Positions 9,253-17,785 of a DNA stretch of 64,000 nucleotides are shown here, piece by piece; position 1 is the stretch's first letter, and every line of letters starts with the position of its first letter. The notes under the pieces are model-generated. The model saw only the letters and a list, made by a program, of their open reading frames with translations. It did not search any database and was not told the DNA's origin. A program made the position numbers and the translations under genes. This DNA comes from Pseudobdellovibrionaceae bacterium (GTDB lineage Bacteria; Bdellovibrionota; Bdellovibrionia; Bdellovibrionales; Bdellovibrionaceae), in NCBI GenBank assembly GCA_022843825.1, contig JALHMX010000016.1, positions 1-64,000 on the forward strand. The letters are read 5' to 3'.

Positions 9253-10631
9253 TGAAGTTATTCAACGCGATTGAGTTTAAAGTAGGCGCATTAGTAATAA
9301 TTATTGGTGGTATCATAGCCTACATGTCTATGCAGGTCAGCGATGACCCCAGCTACTTAGGACGATCTAAAAAGGCCTGGTTCTTACTTCCTAATGCCAG
9401 CGGTCTAATTAAGGGTTCGGCTATTCGCTCAGCGGGTATACCTATTGGCGTTATTAAGGACATCCGCCTGCAAGATGGAAAAGCACGTATTGAGGTTACT
9501 GTTAAATCAGAACTACGACTGACGCGCTCGGCTTATGTAGAAATGAAGGCCAGCGGTATTTTGGGGGATAAGTACATCGAAATTGCACCAGGTGACCCGA
9601 ATGATCCTGAATTAGAGTCAGACGGACAAATTATAAATGTAAAAACTGGTGGCGGCCTTGATGATATGATGGGGCAAATTTCTGAAATAACGATGTCATT
9701 AAAAGACGTCGCTAAAAATCTAAATGAAGCCATAACAAATGATGGAACTCAGTCACATGTTTTAGGTCGTATAGTAAGAAACATAGAGAAGCTTACGCAA
9801 AACTTTGCAGAAATTTCTGATAATAACAAAGATCAAATTTCTGAAGTGGTGTCACAGCTCAACAGTATTACTAAAACTGTGAATGATTTAGTTAACGACG
9901 AATCCGATCAGGGCTTCAAGAAAACGTGGAAAACAACATTGGCGCGTTTGGACACGTCGATGAAAAATATTGAAGATATTACAAGTAAAATCAATCGAGG
10001 CGAAGGAACTATCGGCAAGCTGATCTCTGACGAAAAAACAGCGGATGAAGTGGCGGCAGCTATTGAGGGGCTGGGCGGAATGCTAGACACTGCAAATCGC
10101 GTATCAACCGCGGTCGATTTTCATGGCTACTATATGGATAAAGTCAATTACACGAAGTCTGCAATTGGTATTCAGATTCAGCCGGGCTTAGATCGTTATT
10201 ATTATTTGGGTATTGTTACTGATCCAGCAGGTGTTGTAGAAAAAACAAATACTTATACAACGGGAACCGGTGGAACAACCGAATATGATCAAACGATCAC
10301 TTACAAAAGTAAAACGAAACTTACTGCCTACTTTGCAAAGAATTTTTACGACTTTACTGTTCGCGGCGGTCTTATTGAAAACACGGGGGGTGTCGGATTT
10401 GATTATCGTATGCTACCTAACCGTCGCTTGAAGGCTTCGGTGGATGCTTTTGATTTCGATAACCTTCAGTTGCGCGGCAACGTAAGTTATCAATTTAAGT
10501 ATGGTGTATATATTATGGCTGGATATAATGACATTTTAGATAAAAACAATACTCAATCGGTTTTCGGTGGTGCGGGTTTATTTTTAACTAACGACGATCT
10601 GAAACTTTTACTGACGAAATCTCCATTCTAA
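9252..10631 (+). CDS. mlaD: MCE-domain lipid-transport protein with long C-terminal barrel-like extension
   Basis: The protein has an N-terminal membrane anchor (about 10-27) and an MCE domain (about 38-115, with ASGLIKGSAIRSAGIPIG). A helical region (about 140-290) then carries repeated asparagine- and threonine-rich heptad-like stretches. At 459 residues it is much longer than E. coli MlaD (about 180). The final 150-170 residues change character: alternating polar/aromatic strands (YYYLGIV, KLTAYFAKNFYDFTV, KASVDAF, YGVYIMAGY) ending in a C-terminal Phe, as in outer-membrane barrel proteins. This suggests one chain reaching from the inner membrane towards the outer membrane. The barrel reading is an inference from the pattern. 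Confidence 0.88.
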   Translation: MKLFNAIEFKVGALVIIIGGIIAYMSMQVSDDPSYLGRSKKAWFLLPNASGLIKGSAIRSAGIPIGVIKDIRLQDGKARIEVTVKSELRLTRSAYVEMKASGILGDKYIEIAPGDPNDPELESDGQIINVKTGGGLDDMMGQISEITMSLKDVAKNLNEAITNDGTQSHVLGRIVRNIEKLTQNFAEISDNNKDQISEVVSQLNSITKTVNDLVNDESDQGFKKTWKTTLARLDTSMKNIEDITSKINRGEGTIGKLISDEKTADEVAAAIEGLGGMLDTANRVSTAVDFHGYYMDKVNYTKSAIGIQIQPGLDRYYYLGIVTDPAGVVEKTNTYTTGTGGTTEYDQTITYKSKTKLTAYFAKNFYDFTVRGGLIENTGGVGFDYRMLPNRRLKASVDAFDFDNLQLRGNVSYQFKYGVYIMAGYNDILDKNNTQSVFGGAGLFLTNDDLKLLLTKSPF

Positions 10632-10632
10632 C

Positions 10633-12282
10633 ATGAGTGCAAAAAATAAGTGGCTTATTAAATCCGATTCCAAGATTTTAGGTCCTTATTCGTATGAGCA
10701 AGTCGAAGACCTTATACTTAAAAAACAAATTTCGCTCATCGATGAAATCCGAGATATGGAAATGCGTTGGTCGTATGTTCGCGAGGTGCCTGAGTTTAAA
10801 AATTTTGTCGAAAGCGTTAGGACAAGCGGGGATCAAAAATCAGACATTACCCAAACTATTCAAACCGCATTGCAAAAGACAACGACCAAGGGAGGGGCTA
10901 CCTCAACAGATGCGAATATGAACTTCAGCGAAGTAGACATCGCTCCATCAGTCCCCGTGCAAGTTGAGCAAGCACCTCGTCAGCAAAATAGAGTTGCTTA
11001 CGTTAAACCCGAGGATACACCACTAGAGGTTCGTCGTAATACAGCTCTAAAAATCTCTATTATTTTTGCAGTGTTTTTAGGTTTAGTTGGAACGATCTGG
11101 TACTATGTTAATAACTCAGAGCAAAGTCGGAGTGAGAAAAATCTTTTTCAACTTATTCGTATGTACAATTTGTATGGCCAAGATGAGCGAAGCCTGGAGG
11201 CCTTTAAAAAGCTTCCCCAGTCGACACATGAAAAAATGCTGGTAGACATAATTCCATTATGGCCGAAGCTTGAAGCGGTTGGTGCCATTCATCCAGAGCA
11301 AATTTTGGACTTGGTAACGACCGACAAGTTAGAGGGAAACGAAAGAAACTCTCAGTATCAGCTTTTTAAAGTGTACAAAGCATATAACTTAGGTGACACG
11401 CAAAATGCACAAGATGCTTTAGTGAAGGCCATTGACCTAGATCCGTCATCACAAGATGTGAAAGAAAATAATGCTTTATTTTCTTTTTATCAAAAAAAGT
11501 ATGCAATATCCTCTAAAATTTTTAAAGAGCTCTATGATCAGTATGGTCATGGGCGCTATCTTTATGGCCATGTCCTAAGTCAAATCAAAAATAATAATGT
11601 CGATAGTGCACAGACACTGAAGGCTATCGATGGACATATTCAAAAACGTGTCGATTTCTCTAAAGAACTAATGCTGTTGCATCTTTATTTGTCGAAAAAG
11701 AATCAGACTTCAGAATTATATTATGAACAGTTTGTCCAATTTCCTCATGCCTTTTCAAAGTATTTTAAAATTAATAATTTAATTATATCAGATTTATATC
11801 ATTGGGATAATCTTAAAAATATCATGGACGAATATACCAAGGGACTTAGTACGGACAAAAAAATTATGATGAACATTAATTTTTTACTTGAAAAAGGGCA
11901 ATATGAGGTGGCTTTTGAAACCTATAAAAAACACCAGACTTTGTTTGATTCAAAAGATCAAATCAACTTAGAAATAGCGTTAAATTATTTTAATAAATAC
12001 TATAATTACGCATTAGAGTCTACTGTAGACATATCGACTTTACATTTGTCTTCGAAATTATATTTGTTGCTTATGCATATATCGGACCGCCCTACGGCAA
12101 TAGATACTCAGTATGCACAAAGCTTACAGCAAGAGAAGGCCTTATTTGCAAACTGGGCACAACTGATGTTATTAAAGTTACCTCGAGATAAATCTCAAAT
12201 ACGATCAATAGTGAATAAAGATGCAGTTCATGGTCATGATTTTTTGCCCTACTTGGAAGTGAAGGCATTGCTTAATGAGTAA
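10633..12282 (+). CDS. GYF-like domain, membrane segment and TPR-like repeat protein
   Basis: The 549-residue protein opens with a GYF_2-type module (KWLIKSDSKILGPYSYEQVEDL, then a WSYVREVPEF end) at about 6-57. A low-complexity linker follows to about 130, then one membrane segment at about 135-155, and a helical, probably TPR-rich domain from 165 to the end. The topology would place GYF in the cytoplasm and the repeats outside. It starts 1 base after mlaD and overlaps the next lipoprotein gene by 8 bases. A related GYF-like module occurs in the PilZ protein at 33.3-33.9 kb. Its role is unknown; a scaffold is likely. Confidence 0.75.
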   Translation: MSAKNKWLIKSDSKILGPYSYEQVEDLILKKQISLIDEIRDMEMRWSYVREVPEFKNFVESVRTSGDQKSDITQTIQTALQKTTTKGGATSTDANMNFSEVDIAPSVPVQVEQAPRQQNRVAYVKPEDTPLEVRRNTALKISIIFAVFLGLVGTIWYYVNNSEQSRSEKNLFQLIRMYNLYGQDERSLEAFKKLPQSTHEKMLVDIIPLWPKLEAVGAIHPEQILDLVTTDKLEGNERNSQYQLFKVYKAYNLGDTQNAQDALVKAIDLDPSSQDVKENNALFSFYQKKYAISSKIFKELYDQYGHGRYLYGHVLSQIKNNNVDSAQTLKAIDGHIQKRVDFSKELMLLHLYLSKKNQTSELYYEQFVQFPHAFSKYFKINNLIISDLYHWDNLKNIMDEYTKGLSTDKKIMMNINFLLEKGQYEVAFETYKKHQTLFDSKDQINLEIALNYFNKYYNYALESTVDISTLHLSSKLYLLLMHISDRPTAIDTQYAQSLQQEKALFANWAQLMLLKLPRDKSQIRSIVNKDAVHGHDFLPYLEVKALLNE

Positions 12283-12943
12283 AGTATTAAAAATTATTTT
12301 TTGTGCAGTTTTTTTGTCACAGCTATTTGGCTGTGATTCTATTTATAAGAAGCCTCTTTTGGTTGACGAAATAGCTATAACCGCGAAAGCCAACGACTTT
12401 AAAATTCCTAAAAGCATTTTTGATGAAATAGAAATGGAGATTCAAAAGGAGCCCTCACAGCTCCAATCTGTGTATTTGTTTTCACCTCTAAAAGTTATAT
12501 TATATACCCAAAGCGGGATCTTGAAGTCAGCAACGCAAGGTGCGCTACAGTTAAACTTTCCAGTGGGAGGCGGCGTACTCGACTTTAAGGATTATATTCA
12601 GGGCCAAGGCTCATTTTCGATAAGTTTTCCACCTGAGCAGTTTAAAGAATTGCCTAGCTTACTAGGGTTGTACTTTTTAAGTGATAGTCCTCAGCGAAAA
12701 ATAGATAATGAAGAGTTTGGGTTAGGATGTGGAAAAATGGCTCATCTGAAAAGCCGCTTTAGCTCATTGCAAGAAGTTAATTATTTAAAACTAAATACGA
12801 CTCAGTTAAGACACTTATATGTAGTGTCTGGAACTTTTATTTTCGCTTTTCGTGATCGTAATAAGGTGTATTTAAGTCACTTACATGTTAAAGATAGCCG
12901 TTACCCTGATTTTTATTGTTCTTCATTATATAAACAACAGTAA
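12275..12943 (+). CDS. hypothetical lipoprotein
   Basis: This 222-residue protein has a signal peptide and lipobox ending LFGC, so Cys20 is the likely acylated residue. The mature part looks like a compact, mixed alpha/beta periplasmic domain with Cys residues at CGK and FYCSS that could pair. The gene overlaps the GYF/TPR gene by 8 bases and precedes the YhaM-like gene by 16 bases, so it belongs to the mla operon. I cannot assign a family. An accessory role in envelope transport is possible from context alone. Confidence 0.7.
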   Translation: MSKVLKIIFCAVFLSQLFGCDSIYKKPLLVDEIAITAKANDFKIPKSIFDEIEMEIQKEPSQLQSVYLFSPLKVILYTQSGILKSATQGALQLNFPVGGGVLDFKDYIQGQGSFSISFPPEQFKELPSLLGLYFLSDSPQRKIDNEEFGLGCGKMAHLKSRFSSLQEVNYLKLNTTQLRHLYVVSGTFIFAFRDRNKVYLSHLHVKDSRYPDFYCSSLYKQQ

Positions 12944-12959
12944 GGGTAAGTAAGGATTT

Positions 12960-13952
12960 ATGAGTTCAGAAGGTAATGCACCAATACCCCTAAGAGAATT
13001 ATCAGATAAAGATCTGATTTCAGAGCGTATTTTTATAGTTAAAGACAAGCATCTCGGAGTGGGTAAAAACGGTAAAATATTTTTAACGGCTCTATTGGCG
13101 GACAAGTCAGGACAAATTGATTCGCGTCTGTGGGATAACGTAGAAGCTGTCAATTCTGTTTTTGAGGTCGGTGATTTAGTTAAAGTTAAGGGCATCGTTC
13201 AAGTCTATAATCAGAAAAAACAGTTTATTATTCATAAATTAGAAAGTGCTGCTGGACTGAATTTAAATAAAGAAGACTATATCTTGGAAACAGAAAAAAT
13301 TGATGCGTCAGTTTTATATGTTAAGTTAATTTTTATAGTAAACTCGATACAAAGTTTGCCGATTAAACAATTGTGTTTAGATTGTTTGCAAGATGAAGAA
13401 ATTAAATCTAAACTTATGCAAGCCCCAGCGGCTAAAACAGTGCATCATGCGACCCGTGGTGGCTTGCTAAAGCATATCGTTTCAATTTGTCATATTATGG
13501 AGTTCGTTTCGAACCATTATAGTTTTCTGAACCGAGATTTGCTTTTATTTGGGGCTCTGTTTCATGATATTGGTAAAATTTGGGAATTAGAAATTACGAC
13601 GCAAGATCAGATATTTTACACTGAAAAAGGTCAGCTGTTAGGCCACATGAACCTGGCCTGTGAACTGGTAGATAAGAAGTCACAAAAAATCTTGGGATTT
13701 CCCGAAGATTTAAAAACGATTTTAAAACATATTATATTATCACATCATGGAAAAATTGAATATGGGTCTCCTAAGCTACCGATGTTTCCCGAGGCTTTAA
13801 TGGTCGCCATGGTGGACGATTTTGATTCAAAAATAGATCAGGTTTTTAATTTTGTTCAACAGGAAAGACAAAGCGGCGAAAAGTGGTCAAGATTTAACGA
13901 GTACTTTGAAAGATATTTTTATTTGGATGATCTAAAAGGAAAGTGGTTGTAA
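12960..13952 (+). CDS. YhaM-like 3'-5' exoribonuclease (OB fold plus HD domain)
   Basis: The 330-residue protein has an N-terminal OB-fold nucleic-acid-binding domain (about 20-110, including SGQIDSRLWDNV and VKVKGIVQVYN) and a C-terminal HD metal phosphohydrolase domain. HD metal ligands are visible in GGLLKHI, LFHDIGK, SHHG and AMVDDFD. This order and length match the YhaM family known from Firmicutes, which trims RNA and single-stranded DNA from the 3' end. A purine-rich AAGG lies before the ATG at 12960. It sits between an envelope lipoprotein gene and cysE and probably has no functional link to either. Confidence 0.85.
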   Translation: MSSEGNAPIPLRELSDKDLISERIFIVKDKHLGVGKNGKIFLTALLADKSGQIDSRLWDNVEAVNSVFEVGDLVKVKGIVQVYNQKKQFIIHKLESAAGLNLNKEDYILETEKIDASVLYVKLIFIVNSIQSLPIKQLCLDCLQDEEIKSKLMQAPAAKTVHHATRGGLLKHIVSICHIMEFVSNHYSFLNRDLLLFGALFHDIGKIWELEITTQDQIFYTEKGQLLGHMNLACELVDKKSQKILGFPEDLKTILKHIILSHHGKIEYGSPKLPMFPEALMVAMVDDFDSKIDQVFNFVQQERQSGEKWSRFNEYFERYFYLDDLKGKWL

Positions 13953-14458
13953 TGCTTGAATTTTTGCGTGCATATAAAAACTATGATCCAGCAGCCAAGT
14001 CTTTGCTGGAGATCTTTTTTCTGTATCCAGGACCCCGGGCTTTGCTCATTCATCGTGTAGCTCATTTTTTCTATAGGATAAGACTTTATTTTATAGCTCG
14101 TTTGGTTGCGGATGTTTCACGTACAATTACGGGAATTGAAATTCATCCCGGAGCTCAAATTGGTCGGCGTTTAGTTATTGATCATGGCGTTGGCTGTGTT
14201 ATAGGGGAAACGGCGATTATTGGTCATGATTGTGTGATTTTTCATGGAGTCACTTTAGGTGGAACTAAGTTTGATCCAGTAAAACGTCATCCTACTGTTG
14301 GAAATAACGTGATGATCGGCACGGGGGCAAAAGTTTTAGGCCCAATTCATATTGGAGATCGGTGTAAAATCGGAGCCAATGCAGTTGTTATGAAAGATTT
14401 GCCTCCGGACACAATTATCGTAGCTCCTCGATCCGAGATACTCCAACGAACTACCTAA
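13952..14458 (+). CDS. cysE: serine O-acetyltransferase
   Basis: CysE makes O-acetylserine from serine and acetyl-CoA, the committed step to cysteine. The protein is of the short form (168 residues from the chosen start) with a left-handed beta-helix of hexapeptide repeats. The motifs GIEIHPGAQIGRRLVIDHG, VIGETAIIG and FHGVTLGGT include the catalytic His and Asp of the family. The GTG at 13943 is in frame, but I prefer the ATG at 13952, which overlaps the preceding TAA as TAATG. The 3' end overlaps the convergent lipoprotein gene by 8 bases. Confidence 0.92.
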   Translation: MLEFLRAYKNYDPAAKSLLEIFFLYPGPRALLIHRVAHFFYRIRLYFIARLVADVSRTITGIEIHPGAQIGRRLVIDHGVGCVIGETAIIGHDCVIFHGVTLGGTKFDPVKRHPTVGNNVMIGTGAKVLGPIHIGDRCKIGANAVVMKDLPPDTIIVAPRSEILQRTT

Positions 14459-15167
14459 CACACGCAGTGATTTTTTTAGTAATAGCAGATATTTCTGATA
14501 TTTTGGTGTATCGTCCATCAATCTTTAATACTGCCCAATAGACTCCGCTAGAAAGAGAGATCGCTCTTTTGTTTTTAAGTTGTCGAGCCATAATTTTGAT
14601 GCCACATCTTAAGTTAAGTTTGGGATCAAAAATAGTTTTTCTTGGATCATTAACACCAAGAAGTCTATCCCTGTTCCAATCAAATCCGCAGTTAAATCCA
14701 TAGCTGCGTTCATCTTGATAAGACAGTTGCAATAACCCTTCACTGGCCACTTGTTGTCCTGTGACGGGATCTATGCCCATCGTTGTTTCAATCATGCGAG
14801 TCGCCGGATTCCAAGAGCTTTCAAACTTTGCCATACCGGCAAAAAGTTGTCCCCAAAAATTAAGACGTTGATTGTCATTTAGCGTGCGGTACTTAGGACA
14901 AAACTTTTCTATATCATCAGCGACATTTTGTCCTAGCATTTGTGGTTCTTCATTTCGAATAACATCATAAATGTGGTTAGACCATGCAGATGATCCACTT
15001 CTGGTTGCTTCCCACTCTAAGGCTTGAAATTTGAAAACAGGATCGGGAGGAATATCATCGTCGCCTGAAGAGGTATAATTTGTTGATGAGCCTATTTCGG
15101 ATTGAAATGAGTTTGGCGAGCAGGACAAAAGGGCAGCTAAAATGGCCAATAATAAAAGTACCTTCAT
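14451..15167 (-). CDS. lipoprotein with lysozyme-like / lytic transglycosylase-like domain
   Basis: The 238-residue protein has a lipobox at LLSC (Cys16) and an acidic linker. A domain from about 95 to 215 follows, with the spacing of a lysozyme-like transglycosylase. MAKFESSWNP carries the candidate catalytic Glu at 116, SEGLLQLSY recalls the GLLQ block of SLT enzymes, and NLRCGIKIMARQL is the usual downstream helix. It would cut murein glycan strands from an envelope anchor. The L,D-transpeptidase gene lies next on the same strand. The family match is by motif only. Confidence 0.72.
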   Translation of the reverse strand: MKVLLLLAILAALLSCSPNSFQSEIGSSTNYTSSGDDDIPPDPVFKFQALEWEATRSGSSAWSNHIYDVIRNEEPQMLGQNVADDIEKFCPKYRTLNDNQRLNFWGQLFAGMAKFESSWNPATRMIETTMGIDPVTGQQVASEGLLQLSYQDERSYGFNCGFDWNRDRLLGVNDPRKTIFDPKLNLRCGIKIMARQLKNKRAISLSSGVYWAVLKIDGRYTKISEISAITKKITACVR

Positions 15168-15246
15168 AGCCAGTCTGTCGGCTATTCGTTGAAGATACTT
15201 TATTGTTGCACAAACTGTTTATGAGATCGACAAAAAGTCTAAATTA

Positions 15247-15861
15247 TTATCTGTAAGCCAGAAGTATGCTGCCGCTTCGGATAAGAGGGCGTACGGCGGT
15301 CCAGTCATTAGGGCTAAGCGCTGGACACCCCCAGCTGCGTCCAAGACGTCCAGTGGATTGAACGACATTCGGCGATACATAATTCGCAGCATGCATAACT
15401 ATACTTCGCATGCGCGCATTGGAATTTGTGGCTTCTAGCCCATCCATTCGTAGTGAAGGGCCATGTTTCCCGCGATATTCCTCTTGGACTTTAAATAAGC
15501 CTAAAGAACTTTTCTTCGACTCAGGTTTGTTGGAAAAATCTGTCGCATAAAGCTCACCACTCAGTTTCCCATGTGCGACCAGGTATTTACTGATTTTACC
15601 ATTAGAAAGATCAACGACATAAAACCTTTTTTTAGATGATGGTTGACTGAAATCTATAAATGAAACGACTTTTTTATTTTCTATTTGGTTGTAGTACTTG
15701 CTATAGTATCGAATGACTTTATCGTACGCTTCAGGCCTTATACCAGAAGTGATAGCCGCTTTTCTCATATTCAACCCAACGGCTAAAGCCCCTATCGAAG
15801 ATTGGGCTATCCCATGGCGTGTTACTGTTATTAACATAAAAAAAACACATAATGCTTTCAT
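15247..15861 (-). CDS. exported murein L,D-transpeptidase family protein (YkuD_2 type)
   Basis: The C-terminal half carries the L,D-transpeptidase signature: a His in MHAANY and the nucleophile Cys in SWGCPALS (Cys179 from this start). Such enzymes form or exchange 3-3 murein cross-links or trim tetrapeptides. The frame opens upstream at 15888, but the ATG at 15861 follows a GGGGAG with good spacing and gives a clean signal peptide ending HGIAQ, so I chose it. The preceding gene on the same strand, away from it by about 80 bases, is the transglycosylase-like lipoprotein, so both may act on murein. Confidence 0.85.
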   Translation of the reverse strand: MKALCVFFMLITVTRHGIAQSSIGALAVGLNMRKAAITSGIRPEAYDKVIRYYSKYYNQIENKKVVSFIDFSQPSSKKRFYVVDLSNGKISKYLVAHGKLSGELYATDFSNKPESKKSSLGLFKVQEEYRGKHGPSLRMDGLEATNSNARMRSIVMHAANYVSPNVVQSTGRLGRSWGCPALSPNDWTAVRPLIRSGSILLAYR

Positions 15862-16029
15862 ATATATCTCCCCTTTATCTGAGTCCAACTTTCCAGTTGG
15901 GCTCAGCCCCTACATAGATGTTAAGCGATCATTGTGCCAAAGTACTTAAAGCAACTTTAAGGCGTGCTGATGTGCAGGCATGATTATATGAAGTATTAAA
16001 TAGAACTTAATTTCAGTATTTTAAAAACA

Positions 16030-16935
16030 TTACAATTTTTTGCCAAAATACGTCGAAAGGAATGCGCTTAAAAGTATCAAACCAGCTCCTGCGGCCTGAC
16101 TTAGGCTGATGGTTTCACTTAATAATAAAGTAGCAAAGAAAAATGAAAAAGGCGCCTCAAGTAAGCAAAGCATCCCCGCAGTTGTTATGGACACAGTTCT
16201 TTGTCCACTGACTTGAAGATAAAAAGCTAAAACACTGACCAATAAAGTTAATGCTAATAAACCAAGTAAAGCCTTTTGTGTTACTTCTGCGGGCCATAGG
16301 CTTGTTTGTTTATAATTCATTTCGTAAAATAAAAAAGGAATAATCGTTAGAAATGACCACAAGTTTTGAAAATTATTAAAGCGAAAGGCACTAACGCTAT
16401 TTTTAGCGTGAACACCAATAAGCATAATTTGTATGGCGGCTGTGGCCGCACAAAATACTGTAAGCATATCGCCATAGTTAAGGTCTTTAATGCTAAATCC
16501 AGAAGAGCCAAGCAAATCAAGTAGAAAGAGCATTCCTACGGCGGCTAACAAAGCAAGAAAAAGATCTCTTACTTGCAGGCTGTGCTTTAAGAGTATGTAA
16601 GCAAAAAATGGAATCATGACCACATAGGTAGTAGTGATAAATGCAGATTTCGTCGCTGTCGTATAATTAAGTCCGTGTATCTGAAAAAGCAAAGACAACC
16701 CTAAAGCAATCCCCACATACTTGGCACTCTTTATGTCTGAATGCGAAGCATAAAATATCTTTCGATTAAATATAAAGAGTAAAGCTTCCCCGATAAGATA
16801 GGCAAACAGTAGACGCCAAATCAACAGTTGAGCCGTGCTAAAACTTTCGAGCGACCATCTTACTAAAGTGAAAGATAGACCCCATATAATGGCCGCTAGG
16901 ATAATCTTAGATACGGCCAATGAGTATATTGACAT
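16030..16935 (-). CDS. EamA/DMT-family permease
   Basis: The 301-residue integral membrane protein has about ten hydrophobic helices in two homologous halves. The first begins with the classic AAIIWGLSFTLVRW and the second ends with a glycine/alanine-rich GAGLILLSAF segment, as in EamA drug/metabolite exporters. The substrate cannot be read from sequence. It lies directly after the FNR-type reductase gene (no gap). About 140 bases between it and the L,D-transpeptidase gene contain nothing I can identify. Confidence 0.85.
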   Translation of the reverse strand: MSIYSLAVSKIILAAIIWGLSFTLVRWSLESFSTAQLLIWRLLFAYLIGEALLFIFNRKIFYASHSDIKSAKYVGIALGLSLLFQIHGLNYTTATKSAFITTTYVVMIPFFAYILLKHSLQVRDLFLALLAAVGMLFLLDLLGSSGFSIKDLNYGDMLTVFCAATAAIQIMLIGVHAKNSVSAFRFNNFQNLWSFLTIIPFLFYEMNYKQTSLWPAEVTQKALLGLLALTLLVSVLAFYLQVSGQRTVSITTAGMLCLLEAPFSFFFATLLLSETISLSQAAGAGLILLSAFLSTYFGKKL

Positions 16936-17652
16936 TTAGTCGAAGGCCTCCGACCAAATTTTAGTTTTTTCTAAGCCATCCACTTCAATCAATTGGTGTT
17001 TAACGGCTTGGATCATTCCGCCATTTCCACATAGATAAAAAGTGGTTGGAGTATTTATATAATCAAAAGAGGAAAGATGATTTTGAACATAGCCTTTTAG
17101 TCCAGTCCACTCTGATGAAGGTCGACTTAATACATAAGAATATTCAAAGTGGGGAAGCTGTTCTTTAATTTTTTTTAGTTCTGACTCAAAATAAATATCG
17201 GCTTCGGACCGTACTCCAAAAAATAATTTATATTTTAAATTGGGGTACTGGTCCATTTTGGAAAGTAGAAAACACATATGTTGCGACAAACCACTTCCTG
17301 TGTTCAAAAAAACCACCTGCTCGGTGGGTGGCTCTTGGAAAAAGACCTTACCAAACGGGCCCGTGAATTTAAGAATCTCGTCACCTTTTAGCTTCCACAC
17401 AAATTCTGAGGCTTTTCCAGTTTCTACATATTTAAACAGTAATGATATTTTCTTAACGTCGTGTTCAGAGGAAGCGATTGAATAGGCTCGTAATGCTGGT
17501 TTACTATTTTCTACCGGAACATGAAGCATAACAAACTGACCAGCTTTAAATTTGAATTCTGGCTGATTGATGAGCTCTAAAAAAAGTTCACGGATTTGAG
17601 CCGTATGATCAACAATCGAGGTCACTTTATATTCATAGATCGTTCTAGACAT
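16936..17652 (-). CDS. ferredoxin-NADP reductase-type oxidoreductase
   Basis: The 238-residue protein has the two-domain FNR layout. An N-terminal FAD-binding barrel contains RAYSIASSEHD (near residue 57). The NAD(P)-binding domain has NTGSGLSQ near 117 and a C-terminal YLCGNGGMI. It probably moves electrons between NAD(P)H and a small acceptor such as ferredoxin, a flavodoxin or an oxygenase. No redox partner gene lies beside it. The stop directly abuts the start of the DMT permease gene. Confidence 0.83.
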   Translation of the reverse strand: MSRTIYEYKVTSIVDHTAQIRELFLELINQPEFKFKAGQFVMLHVPVENSKPALRAYSIASSEHDVKKISLLFKYVETGKASEFVWKLKGDEILKFTGPFGKVFFQEPPTEQVVFLNTGSGLSQHMCFLLSKMDQYPNLKYKLFFGVRSEADIYFESELKKIKEQLPHFEYSYVLSRPSSEWTGLKGYVQNHLSSFDYINTPTTFYLCGNGGMIQAVKHQLIEVDGLEKTKIWSEAFD

Positions 17653-17785
17653 ACGGGGATATTCAGTTTTTGGTCTAAAAATGTCAATTGAAACGTAGGT
17701 TTGTAAACTCTACCTGTACAAAATACTAACACTTTCCAGACGGGTACAGATGCTTTACTTTCATAGAGTTACCTGGGGGGATCGT

